Assembly (NCBI GenBank): GCA_029876055.1
Contig: CM056875.1
Location: forward strand, 6,845,001-6,909,000
Origin: Madurella fahalii
Lineage: Eukaryota; Ascomycota; Sordariomycetes; Sordariales
Length of the DNA stretch: 64,000 bases
Direction: 5' to 3'
In this document: one piece after another, positions 32,102-43,152 of the stretch
Numbering within the stretch: position 1 is the stretch's first letter
How the letters are laid out: every line of letters starts with the position of its first letter
Translations under genes and position numbers: made by a program
The notes under the pieces: generated by a model
The model's input: only the letters and a program-made list of their open reading frames with translations
The model's database searches: none
Told to the model about the DNA's origin: nothing

Positions 32102-35100
32102 TCAGCCCCTCCCGTTCTTCCCAACAAGCCACAACTCTCTAAACCTCGACCCCTCCCGCTCGACCAACTCGCGTGGCCGACCCACTTCCACAATCCTCCC
32201 TTCGTCCATGACCACCACGGTATCAAACCCCATCACCATGCCCAGCCGGTGACTCACCATGACGATCGTATACCGGGCAAACTCCTGGCGGATGATCCGC
32301 TGCATCGCCTCGTCCGTCTCCAAGTCAACGCTCGAACTGACCTCGTCGAGAAGCAGCACCCCACCGTCGTCGTCGTCGTTGTCGTGGTCGTCATCACAGC
32401 CGTCGACGCCAACTCCCGAAGCCGCCGCCCTCCTCATCCCGATCCCACTCCCCCTCCTCCTCCTCCTCCTCCTCTCGCGCGCCCGCACCCGCCGCCGGAG
32501 GATCGCCCGCGCCAGGCTGAACAGCTGCTTCTGCCCCTGCGAGAACGTGTCGGGCGACATAGGCGCGTCCAGCCCGCCGCGCGACGCGACAAACTCCCAG
32601 AGGGAGACGAGCTCGAGCGCGGCGCGGCAGTCGTCGTTGCCGTCGCTGTCACTGTTACTATTGCTGGTGCTGGTGCTGGTGCTGGTAGTGGTGCTGGTGC
32701 CGAGGGGGTCGAGGTTGGCGCGCACGGTGCTCCCCTCGGGAAGGAAGACGGGGTCTTGGGGGAGGGCGATGAGCCGGTTGCGGAGGGAGGGGCGGTGGAC
32801 GGTGGCGAGCGGGAGGGAGTCGATTGTGATCTGGCCTGCTTGGATGGGCGGCTGGTCCTCGGGGCGAGGTCCGGGTTCCGCGGCGGCGGTAGGGCTCGGC
32901 GGTAAGGGGTCGAGGAGGCGGAGGAAGAGGAGGAGGAGGGAGGATTTCCCGCTGTTTGTTATGAAAAGGGGAGGTTAGCACGGGGAAACCGGTGCGGGAT
33001 GGTGGGGAGAGGACAAAGCGAGGGCTACGTACCTCCCGCTGCGGCCGCAGATGGCAACTTTCTCGCCTGGGGATATCTCGAGGTGCAAGTTGTTGAGGGC
33101 AAGGGCCCCGGTACGATCTTGGTCTTCATCACCGTTCCTGCAAGGATGTCAGTGCGGGTGGTCCAGTAGCGCTGATTATGGGGTACAAGGGCACTGTACC
33201 CGTACGAAGCTGACACTCCATGGATCTGGATAGCACCCTTCGGCGGCCATTCCCCCGGCGGCACCACATCCTCGCCTTCCTGGTTCTCGGGCTTGACTTT
33301 CTCGGTAAACGCCTTGAGCCGGCTCACGGCCCCGATGGACGTCTCAAGCATGGTGTAGAACCGAATAATGTACGACAGGTTTTCGCCAAACGACATGATG
33401 GTAACCAGACTAGCGCCAGTAAATGCCGTATTAGAGCGCAACTGCGTCGACAGCGTCACAACTACGAGAGCGAGAAGTGCCACGATGAGCTGGAGAGTGA
33501 AGCCCAACCAGCGCTGGATCATGGCCAGCAGGTAAGCTGGCCTCTGGGACGTGTCCAAAAGTCGGTTATTCTGGGCGATGGCCTCTTGTACCCAGCCGAA
33601 CGCGCGGAACGTGGCAATTCCCTTGATAGTGTCGATGAAGTGCGAGCTGGCGCAGGTTAGTGGCCCCTCTTGCGCGATCCAGGATGGACACTCACTAGAG
33701 AGGGCTCTTGGCCTCGAGATCCAAGAGCCTGATCTGACGAGAGGTGCGGAGGTAAAACATCTGCAGGCCCCAGAGAGCCGCAGCCAAAAATGGATAGGTG
33801 ATGGCGAGATAAGGGGAGGCTGTGGCAATCACAGCAGCCATGCCTAGACAGGCAAATCCTTCTAATACGAGATTAACCAGTGCCATAGGAAGTTGGCCAT
33901 CGATGAGCGTCATATCCTGCGAGAAGAGGTTGATTACAACACCGGTGTCGGTAGTGGTGAAGAATCTGAGAGGCGCGTTGATGACCGTCCTCAGCGCGTC
34001 CTGGTGCATGTTCGCGCCCGAAATCTTGATCATGGACGTGAAAGTGATGAGGGCTATGAAAAAAAAGGATGCAAGGGCGCCTATCTGGAACACGGCATAC
34101 AGCCCGTTATAAAAGGCGTTCGAACGTGAAGCGTTGAGAGATGCCACATCTTCGGACCAGAACTTTAACCAAATGGTGGTAAAGTTGATGAAGAATCCCC
34201 AGCAGACGCCAAAGACAAAGAATGCCATGAGAATAAGGCCATTGATGCGCGTGAAATAATACCGGTATACTTCCCAATCACCCGTCATTCTCGCTTGCTC
34301 TTCCGCTTTGGAAAGTCCCGCGGGTGGTGCGAGTGCGGGCTTCGGAGGCTCCGTTGTTCTCGGCGAGTCTTCAACTGGCGTGGTGCTGCCCCCAGACTCT
34401 GACCTCTCGCTTTTTGTAATCCCAAGGCTCTGCACGTACTTCTCGTTGGCCACCAGCTCCTGAAAAGTGCCCTGCTCAACAATAGTTCCGTCCTGGCCGA
34501 GAGCAACAATATGGTCCGCGGAAGGTAGGTGGCGAACGGAATGGGTGCAGAGGACTGCCGTGGCATTCCTCCGCCGGATGAGGCCAGTGGGTGAGAAGAC
34601 CCGAATGAATACCTGCTCCTCGGTATCTGCATCGAGGCCACTCATGACATCGTCGAATACGTAAAAATCCGTGTCGAGGTACAACGCCCTAGCTATGGAG
34701 ACTCGCTGCTTCTGCCCCCCACTGAGGCTGATTCCGTTACTCCCAACATTGGTGAGATCACCCTGTGCTAAGATGGACAAGTCCGGACGGAGCATGGTCG
34801 CTTCGATAACTTCATCGTACCGCTGCTGGTCAAACTGGGAGAAACCGATGATATTGGCTCGGATCGTCGAGTTGGACAAATAGGGCGTTTGATCGCAGTA
34901 GCCAATTTTGGGGGAAGCGTTCGACGCTATCAGGACGCGGCCTTGTGTCACGGGTATCTCGCCAAGGAGGGCCTTGGAAAGCGTCGACTTGCCGGATGCT
35001 ACTGGGCCAACAACGATGGTGAGGCGAGACGACGGAACCTCGAGGTCAATGTCTCTTAGGATCATCTGCTCGGGTTGCCACCCAAAGTTTCCCTCGATAA

Positions 35101-36960
35101 TCTTGACTTTTGCTGTATTCGGTAGTTCAGAACGTTGCAGGATTGACTTTTCTCCAGCAGAGCCCTCCAGGTCGTACGGGCCTGGTAACTCTCGAAAGTC
35201 TGTATGCGAGTCCTCTTCAAGAAATGCCTGGATCCGGTTTAGGCACGTGAAAGCGGCAAGCAGGCTGGGGATTGACTGGAACAGGGTGAGGAGAGGGTTG
35301 GCTAATAGTAAGATGTAAGATATAGACGTGAAGATGGTCGTCACATCCAGAGTCCGGGAAGCGAAGGCAAAGGTGACGACTGGTGAGAGACACAAGGGCA
35401 CGTGGGCTACCACGGCGGCAATGACGAGCACTGTTCGAAACCTAGCTCCCGAGCTGAGTTCGTCGACTCTCATAGCCTGGATCGCCTTCTCCACAGGCTC
35501 AGCCAGCCCGGAAATCTTAAGGTGTTTCATCTGGCTGATGATGCCGGAGGTCAGGCCGATGCGCTTCTGGATCTTCTCCATCCACACTTTCTGTCTCGGC
35601 CCGGACAGCTTGCCCAAAACGGTCGAGCAGATGATGCAACCTCCAACTACGATGAGCGGGGCAACAAATGCTGGCCCGATCTGACGAGAGAGCAACCAGC
35701 ATGCCAGCGCAACCTCAACGGTGTTCGCCCAGAACTCGTGCACGTTCAGGCAGCCGGAGATGATGCGCTCGACATCGGCGCTCATCAATGTAAGCGCTGC
35801 AGAGTCGCCGCCCGCCGCCAGCTTCGCTTCCGTTGTCTTTCGGTAGATGGTGCTGGCAAGGAGGCCGCGGGCCGTGTACATGACGCGTTCCTGGTAATAC
35901 CAGTAGAAGGCGCCTGAGGCCGCAATGCCAACGTAAATCAGAATGCTTGCTCCGATAAGCCCGTAACCAATGTTCGGCGGAGATTGGTCAGCGGGCCGCT
36001 CAAGATAGCCCAGTAGTGTTTCTATGAGAAACGGCTGGCAGAAGTGGAAAGCACCTAGGGCAATTCTTGGGCCGACGGGGAACAGTAGACGGGCTGCCAA
36101 CGCCCTTACGAGCGCTTTGTGCAGACCGTACTTTTTGCCTCGAAACTGAAAAACGTCAATTTGGGCGCCGTATCTGGCTTGCAGAACCTCGGAAGCGATG
36201 TTCTGATCCAAAGGGAAGAGATCGCGTAGTTCTAGGACCTTGCGGTAGCCCGTCAAGAACAGGCGATTGAGCCAGAAATAAGCCCCTAGGCCGTATAGGC
36301 CGCTGGTCTCCTCTGGGCTGTGTTCTTTGACATCCCAGAGACGTATCCACGTCGACTTTGACTGGGATTCGAACACGATGAGGAGGGCTTTGACAGCGAC
36401 ACCGCAGGTGAAGACGCGCGAGAAGGCGAGCTCATCGCTGTTGGTCGATGCCAGCCACAGCGTCCGAACCTGTGCGACATCTAGCAAAATGGTAATGAGC
36501 AGGTATGCATTGAAGAGAATGGATGGCCGGGGAGCGCGCAGGTGCTCGGCATTTGAGAGAACAAGCATGCACAGCGCAGATGCTAGCGTCACAGCATCTG
36601 ACGGGATGAACAATGGGCCGAATCTGCGGGACTTGGTACTGCTCAAGATGAGAAGGGCGAGCTGAAGGACGCTGTAGACGCCGATTGCGATCTGTCGCCC
36701 TCTTGGTGAGCCTGCTGCCGCAAAGCTATGCCGTTTGGGATTAGCCCTACCAGTTTCGCTGCGCGCAGGAGCCCGCCGCTCACGATGATGGGTTTGCGCG
36801 CGAGATGCACGATGCGGGCTAGCGCAAGCGCGATGAATACGGGCGCTGGAATGAGCGAGAAGAAGATCCTCTCGAACTTGATGGTGAAGTCAAAGTCGCC
36901 TCGACAACCTCGAACGGCGGGACCGAACGACTGATCGTCGAGGCAGCCTGAAAAGTCCAT
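32102..36960 (-). CDS. ABCC/MRP-type ABC transporter, candidate cluster exporter
   Basis: Five exons (36960-36751, 36691-33696, 33646-33200, 33137-33033, 32951-32102) give 1535 residues. The plan is an N-terminal TMD0-like helix set, TMD1, NBD1, TMD2 and NBD2. NBD1 has Walker A GPVASGKST, signature LSGGQKQR and Walker B FYVFDDVMSGLD. NBD2 has Walker A GRSGSGKSS (rebuilt across intron 4), a degenerate signature FSQGQKQL and Walker B GVLLLDEVSSSVD. A low-complexity insert of about 45 residues, first Arg-rich then Asp-rich, sits between the NBD2 signature and Walker B, and a Ser/Thr run (about 32640-32700) precedes the signature. Family members export conjugates, peptides and secondary metabolites. 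It lies about 500 bases from the tyrosinase gene on the same strand, which suggests a role in product export or self-protection. Confidence 0.9.
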
Positions 36961-37476
36961 GGTGCAGCAGCGATGACGAGACTGATCAAGCGACGAGGGA
37001 AACTCTTCCGAGCGGCATTTCTTGCTGGTGTTTTCCGGGCGATTTTATTTCGGGGCGGGTATGCGGTTTTTGGCTCGTTGGCCGAACGTGAACGAATTCG
37101 GCGGTTGGGTTGGAACTTGGTCGAGATAATTACATTACTTGCATTCCATTGTATTCCGTTGTATTTAGCCTTTAGGTCACCTGCCTGCGCTACGGCACAG
37201 ATTGGGAATAACTTGGGAATAGCACAAGAGCATTGGCAGGAACCAACGCTCACCTGGGGAGTTGGATCCGGGTTAAGTTGCCGCTCCCAGTTTCCTCGTC
37301 CGCTTGAGTCTGTCGCCAAAACCGGAAGGTAGAAGATGCAGAAGAGGGTTGACTGTGGCCCAATCAAAAAGAAGAAAGAAAAAAAAAGTAATAAAAAAAA
37401 AGATAAGAATAATTATTGAATTGCTAAATCGCTAGGTAAGGTACTGTACCTTACCTAATTTGCTGTAATTCCTGTG
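36961..37476. promoter_or_regulatory. Intergenic: ABC transporter promoter and tyrosinase 3' end
   Basis: An A-rich tract lies at 37365-37412. A near-perfect palindrome, taggtaaggtac then gtaccttaccta with a one-base centre, spans 37433-37457, some 20 bases beyond the tyrosinase stop. It could form a hairpin in the transcript tail, or it could be one of the AGGTAC-type motifs common between genes here. Confidence 0.5.
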
Positions 37477-38850
37477 CTACGCATATCGATAACACAACTC
37501 GCCTCCTTCGGGGTCCATGATCTGCGCAACTTGCACATCACCGTGGTGTTCCAATCCTCCCATCCATATCGAGTCTTGCAGGCTCGCCTGACTGGTACCC
37601 TTTTTGCTGCCGCTGTATTCCCTGAACCTGGTCGCTGGGTCCCGTCGCTGCCACTGAAGCCACAAGCGGTCGAGCTGTGCGTGGTGAAGGTACGAAAGCG
37701 GATCTATTTCCACTCAAGGTCAATATGCCAATCCCACTTTTCTTTGGGGGAAACAAGCCTCACCATACGGCGCCGTGAAGCTGTAAAAGTCCCCCCTCAC
37801 TGCGTTTGGGATCGCATTGTGCGGCCCGTTTTCAATGTCGAGCAGGAATTGCATGTATGTGTCGGCCTGCAGTGCTTTCTCGACAGCATCGGGGCTCAGC
37901 GCCTCCAGAGGCATGTCACTGAAATTGAAGCCCCGAGACAAGCAGTGCGGCTTCTTGGTTCCGCCGTAGAATAGGGGCTGCAACGTGCCGGCTAATGGGC
38001 CCGAGGTGACGCATCGGCCCCCGCCCACCGTCTCGGGCAACGAGGGATCGCCGTCGCCCCCGAATCCCGTCGTCGTGGAGAAGATTGGGGACTGAGCAAG
38101 AGACTCCCAGTCAAGAGTCCAGTCCCAGTATCTATCACGCCCGGTCAGCGAGAAAACGCGGCTTGATACTTGCATGGGACGAGACTTACGGAAGGCTGCC
38201 GCGGTAGCCACATAGTTCTTGGAGGTACTGTTCATAAACGTGGAGGAAACGGCGATGCCAAGACAAGAAGGCCACTTTCCCGTGGGCTGGCGCTCCGGCT
38301 GTCAGTGGACAGGAAGTGGTTTTCTACGCTAAACAGAGGACGACGACTGACTGTGAGGGGCCATCTGGTAGTGCACCCAAGGAAAATCATCGTATACTGT
38401 CCCGATGCCTCTGAGAACCGAAGGTGTACGGGCAAGACAGTTGACTGCATCAAGGTAGGCCAGTTTGTTCTGCCTAGAGAGACTTCGCCACTCTCGCCTG
38501 AGCGATGGATGGGTACAGTTGTTGTTGCGGTCTGCATGTGTTCCTGATGTCGTCTCTGGCGGCGATATCTTCGGCGGCGTGAGCGGTGGCATGGGCTGCA
38601 TCACAGAACTGCTTCCTTCTTGATAGCCTTTTGCACGGCCAATCTGAAAAATCCACCAGCCACTACATAGGAGGGTGACGGCGCAAAGCACGCCGAGGCC
38701 TAAGATCTTGTACCATCTAGAGATCCTAGACCAACGGCTAGCTGCAATATGCAGAAGATACGGCCGCTTCTCGCCGCCGAGGTGCTCAGAGTCGGATTCG
38801 TCTGGGTCGTCTGGAGGCACAATGTGATAGGGGATCGGTGACGTGAACAT
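37477..38850 (-). CDS. Membrane-anchored tyrosinase (UstQ-like)
   Basis: Four exons (38850-38352, 38298-38190, 38131-37764, 37703-37477) give 400 residues. A single membrane helix (about residues 48-70) anchors an outward catalytic domain. CuA histidines fit VHYQM, APAHG (exon 2) and the FLSWHRRF block. CuB is at the ENGPHNAI histidine and in DPLSYLHHAQLDRLW, where the family usually has DPLFFLHH. YWDWTLDW is the conserved fold motif. Type-3 copper tyrosinases hydroxylate Tyr to Dopa; in ustiloxin and phomopsin biosynthesis UstQ-type enzymes act on the core peptide Tyr. It is divergent from the UstYa-family gene at 40020, across a shared promoter region. The start at 38850 is preferred to 38961 as it leaves the short cytosolic tail usual in this class. 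Confidence 0.9.
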
Positions 38851-40019
38851 GATCAGCGACGAAGACAAGAGAGGTGCTGGATTGATGGAAGCGGTGATCT
38901 GGACGAGGGCCACATTGGACGCCCAATTCCCCAAGTTACGGCGCTCAGAAACAAATTCCAAAGAGGTCTGCTCAAGAGGGCCCCAGAGAGAGAGTCACTT
39001 ACATGCATGTAACGAGACAACGACCCCGACATGCTGATATTGTAGTACATGGGGATCCTCTGACCGCCGCTTCCGCGAGATGCCGAGATCATATGGCATG
39101 CATGGAAGCGCCTCATCTTGTGGCACTCGACGACCCAACGGCCATAATCAAAGTAGCAGGCGCCGGGCAATTACAGGCATGACAATCAAGCTGTGCACCG
39201 GGTCCCGGAGACAACGGCAGTCACCTTCCCAATTCGGTAGAGTCTAGGGTGTTCCGGCCTGTGGACAGGGTATAGGACTCACGTCGGAAGGGATTATATT
39301 CCGTTCACACGCTAATCCTGAGTCATGTGCCCGGAATTATCAGACACGTAGTATGGCGATTTCTGGGTCTTCTGTAGACATCTACTTGGTGCAACTCTAC
39401 CTTGTATGCCAAGCAGAGCCTTGCAGGTTGTTGGGGGCCGGAGTTGGGGGCGGAAAGTCGCACATGTTGTCTTAGTGGCGCTCTGCACGGGCCGTATCAA
39501 GCGGAGGTTCCCAGATCAGCTTCTGTCTTACCTTTTACGTCCTGAATCCTCCTGCAGGGGCAATGTCCTACTGCCAGGCTCGTGTGTAGGGTGGCAATGC
39601 ATCGGCGCACTTGTCATCAAGCTCCGTTGTCGGTTGTTCTAGCCCCATTATCTCCGCCCAGCCCAAACATTCTCCATCCGAAAACGACTGCTAGATTCGC
39701 GACTAGGTGTCACTTGGGCATAGTGCTGGACCATGGATGTCATTCCTGGCGATGCTTGAGCACCAAGTCAGACTGTCATCCTTCAAAGACCGGAACGACC
39801 GGCAATTCTACCCTTATCCGGCAATCTCCGCCAGATCTACCCTCCTAGCGTCTCTCTACATCCCCTCTCTTGTTGGATTTCCACTCGCCGGGTGAATCTT
39901 ACTGCCCGAAGCACGACTTGTGTGTTTCTCTCGTCCCTCGAGTCCTCGACAACATCCGAAATTCCAGTCCGACTCGCAGTGCACTTGCGCACAAGAATCG
40001 AAGCTTCTTGCTCGTCGAG
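38851..40019. promoter_or_regulatory. Shared divergent promoter between tyrosinase and UstYa-family gene
   Basis: 1.17 kb between two head-to-head cluster genes, a layout that favours co-expression. No gene seen. I could not recognise a binding site of the cluster regulator by eye. Confidence 0.5.
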
Positions 40020-41113
40020 ATGGCTGAGATATACCCACGACCTGAAAAGGAACCACTGTTCCTGGACTCAGAAGCGGGTTCGGCAACAGGCACCACAGAG
40101 TACAGCGACTCCTTGAGTGATCGAGATGTTTTTCTCCAGAAGAGCCGTCGGCGCTCATCGAGACCGTGTTGGCTCTCACAGGCTTCAATCGCCGTCACTA
40201 TGGCGTACTTGACTTTGTTCTCTATCTCACTTCTGGCGGCATTCCTGACCGGAGTGACATTTGCCGAAAGAAGATGCGGCGAAAGCACACTAGGGGCGTA
40301 CTGTGAGTTGGGTGTTTGGTGTTCTGAGATTTGCTCTGAGGGATGTGTCGCTGACCGTTCTCGTCTCCAGCCCCGGCATCTGGTTCCCTGGTGCCAGAGA
40401 TCCAGATGTTCAATCTAAAAGAAAGGACAAACCCGTATATCAACAAACCAAGTCCAGAGCTTGACGCGGCCTGGTCTGAGCTACTTCAGTGTATGTGCAC
40501 TTTCCAAGATCATTTGGACAAGATACTGATCCCGTTATCCATCCAGATTCCAACGTCCGGCTCACCGAAGCTGAAGTAGATGCCATTGCCCCAGACCGCA
40601 AGGAGTCCTCAATTAGGCTCCCCGATGGCGGCTACTTTGGAATGCTCACAATCCATCACGAGCTTCACTGCGTTGTAAGTATGAAAACACGGCAGGACGG
40701 AATAAATCATAGCTTACGATATGCTACAACAGAAACATCTGCACAGATTCATCTATGCAGATTACTATTTTCCAGAGCTTAGCAGTGAAGAGCTCGGCCG
40801 CCGCAAGCTGCACATGGAACATTGCCTTGACCTCTTGCGGCAAAGCATCATGTGCCATGCTGATGTGCAGCCCATCACGATGCGCTGGGCTCAGAGCGTG
40901 CCTGTGCCGGGGGCCAACTACTCCACGCCACACAACTGCTACAATTGGGAGGCTGTTAACAACTGGGCGAAATCCAGGACGCTCGACAGAATCTTTGAAC
41001 AGGGATATCTAAAGCATCCTGTATTTGGTGATGTCTACTCGTGGGACGGACTGGAGAACTTGACCCGAATTGGTCTGGCAACAGACCCTCCCAAAGGAAC
41101 AGAGAGCAATTAA
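40020..41113 (+). CDS. UstYa-family oxidative cyclase (DUF3328)
   Basis: Four exons (40020-40302, 40371-40490, 40547-40674, 40733-41113) give 303 residues. The plan is a cytosolic tail, one membrane helix (about 56-80) and a lumenal domain. Two copies of the HxxHC signature are present: HHELHC at the end of exon 3 and HMEHC in exon 4, separated by the usual FIYADYYFPEL segment, with a typical RSIMCHADV-like continuation (LLRQSIMCHADVQPITMRW). Members catalyse oxidative cyclisation or chlorination of RiPP and other substrates in fungi. In the ustiloxin and asperipin pathways UstY proteins form the macrocyclic ether linking Tyr to another residue. The position between the tyrosinase and the repeat precursor supports the same role here. 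The exact chemistry is inferred. Confidence 0.92.
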
Positions 41114-42339
41114 GGCGCGCTCAGACCCCAGAATTACTTGATAAACTATCGTCATTGCTAGAACAGTTTGTTCCTTGTTGACAAGAACTTGATATCGCCC
41201 ATGATTCCGATTTGATCCCGTGCTCATGCAATATGATGACGTGCTAATTAGTTAGGTGTCTAAGGTAAGTGGCTAAGAAAATTAAGACTGCTTACGGAGT
41301 TCGCAGTGTATATCGCGTGTGTAACGCTGGCACTGACCCAAATCCCATCTAGGCGACGATCTTCTCCTTTTCCGGCCATATGCGATGGCCAATCCTACCC
41401 GAACTTTGATGCATAACCCGTTGGTCTCACGTAGAACTGCCCGTCCAACAAATGGGCATCAGGTAGCACAGTACCGTCTCCCCGGACTCTACCGAACCTG
41501 GCCGACCAACGAGCCGCGCCGCAATTTGTACAGTCCTTACCTGGATTAATTAACCGCCGAACCAATCACTGGGATGCATCTTACAACACCGGCGACTGGA
41601 TCAAAGGCAATAGCAGTCGCAGTGCGGAGCCGACGCGGAAATAAGCCCGGCCAGGCAGGTCACAGCTTTGGTTAGGTAGAGCAGGATCGTCTCAGCCCTC
41701 ACAATTACTAACTCACCGCTCTTATGCTGGCAAGAATCGCCCATGGTTACCTGCCATGCCGGGGAACTTGCTCCGGTTTGAAGTTAGTTCGCTTGTATCA
41801 CCACCCCTCCACCAAGTTGGCAGTGTGAAGGAGAAACACAAGGACAGCGCCGGGACTTGCTGTATGGGGACGGCAGGTTGGTTTCTCCTTACAGTTCGTA
41901 ATAGTAACCCACCAGCAGTAGTGAGCAGAGATGGTACTGTACCTTCTGACAGGCCGACCAGGCTTGATTAGCCCTCGCCACGATCCTTTATGCATCTCGT
42001 AGCATGGATGTGAAGCACCGCATGGCCAACGGAACGTCTACCCCTCAGAGAGTTGCAGGTGGATACGCACCGCACTTCCTTCGGACGAGTTCCGTCTTCG
42101 GACAGCGAGCAGTAGGCGGAACATGAAGGCCATTGTGATCACATACACGGGCCAAATGACAAGCCAGATCATCACAGTGGCATGATATAAATGAGGCTCC
42201 CTCCAACTTGACGTCTCTCTCTCCAAGCAGCTCATCTTTCTGAAGCCTAGTCTCTCACGGGTCTATCGAACTCTCAACCCTTCGATCACTTTATCACTTT
42301 CTAACAGAAACACCCAACTTCATCTACCAGCTAACCAAA
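41114..42339. promoter_or_regulatory. Promoter and 5' leader region of the RiPP precursor gene
   Basis: A TATAAAT box lies at 42186-42192, about 150 bases before the start codon, and the leader 42240-42339 is pyrimidine-rich with a good CAAAATG start context. Such a clear TATA box suggests strong transcription, as expected for a gene encoding a peptide precursor. No other gene is seen in the 1.2 kb. Confidence 0.55.
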
Positions 42340-43152
42340 ATGTTGTCCTCCAAATCCATATCCGCCCTCACCATGGCTCTGTACGCCACTGGTGTCCTCT
42401 CCGCCGGTATGTTCAACTCCACTTTATTTTCCCTCGGCGAAGGGGTTACGCTTGTCTTTAGAAAGAATGTGATTTACTAACTTAAGGCCCAAGCCATCGG
42501 CCGTGTCGTTGCTCCCCGCAATGACGCCGACGGCGCGTACGTGCAGGTTCACGAAGTGGGCAAGCGCCACAGCGATGCCGACGGCGCGTACGTGCAAGTC
42601 CACGAGGTGGGCAAGCGCAACGACGCCGATGGCGCCTACGTACAAGTCCACGAAGTGGGCAAGCGGAACGATGCCGACGGCGCCTACGTTCAGGTTCACG
42701 AGGTGGGCAAGCGCAACGACGCCGATGGCGCCTATGTGCAAGTCCACGAAGTGGGCAAGCGGAACGACGCCGACGGCGCCTACGTTCAGGTCCACGAGGT
42801 GGGCAAGCGCCACAGCGACGCAGACGGGGCCTATGTCCAGGTCCATGAGGTGGGCAAGCGCAATGACGCCGATGGCGCCTATGTTCAAGTTCATGAAGTG
42901 GATGCGCGCAATGATGCCGACGGCGCATATGTCCAGGTTCACGAGGTGGGCAAGCGCCACAGCGATGCGGACGGCGCATATGTGCAAGTCCACGAGGTGG
43001 GCAAGCGGAACGACGCCGACGGGGCCTATGTCCAGGTTCATGAGGTGGAGAGCAGGAATGATGCTGATGGCGCTTATGTCCAGGTGCATGAGGTTGGGAA
43101 GCGGAACGACGCCGATGGCGCCTATGTGCAGGTCCATGAAGTGGATGCTTGA
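42340..43152 (+). CDS. Kex2-processed repeat precursor of a dikaritin-type RiPP
   Basis: Two exons (42340-42406 and 42494-43152) give 241 residues: a signal peptide of about 22 residues, an 8-residue stretch ending in VVAPR, then 13 tandem repeats of 15-17 residues. The unit is NDADGAYVQVHEVGKR, with HSDADGA at the start of repeats 2, 7 and 10. Lys-Arg ends ten of them and would be cut by Kex2 in the Golgi; repeat 8 ends in DAR, repeat 11 in ESR and repeat 13 in DA at the stop. Tyr is invariant in all 13, as in ustiloxin and phomopsin cores. The intron's acceptor at 42493 (not the nearer AG at 42486) is fixed by the frame. Proposed core: YVQVHEV or part of it. Flanking UstYa-type and tyrosinase genes support the assignment. 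Core borders and activity are inferred. Confidence 0.9.
42520..43149 (+). repeat. Coding tandem array of 13 units (48 or 51 bases)
   Basis: Units start at 42520, 42568, 42619, 42667, 42715, 42763, 42811, 42862, 42910, 42958, 43009, 43057 and 43105. Lengths are 48 bases except 51 for units 2, 7 and 10 and 45 for the last. At the protein level the AYVQVHEV part is identical in every unit, while third codon positions vary freely (for example gtg/gta/gtt for the first Val, cac/cat for His, tac/tat for Tyr). Confidence 0.95.

Noticed and set aside
31961..32978. Plus-strand frames of 314 and 239 codons
   Set aside because: Antisense to NBD2 of the ABC transporter; driven by GC-rich low-complexity DNA.
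32102..36960. Assigning the ABC gene as certainly part of the peptide cluster
   Set aside because: Position and strand support it, but ABCC transporters are common and the left border of the cluster cannot be set from one genome.
42520..43149. CRISPR-like or plain minisatellite array
   Set aside because: Units are contiguous, coding and conserved at protein level; the organism is a fungus.
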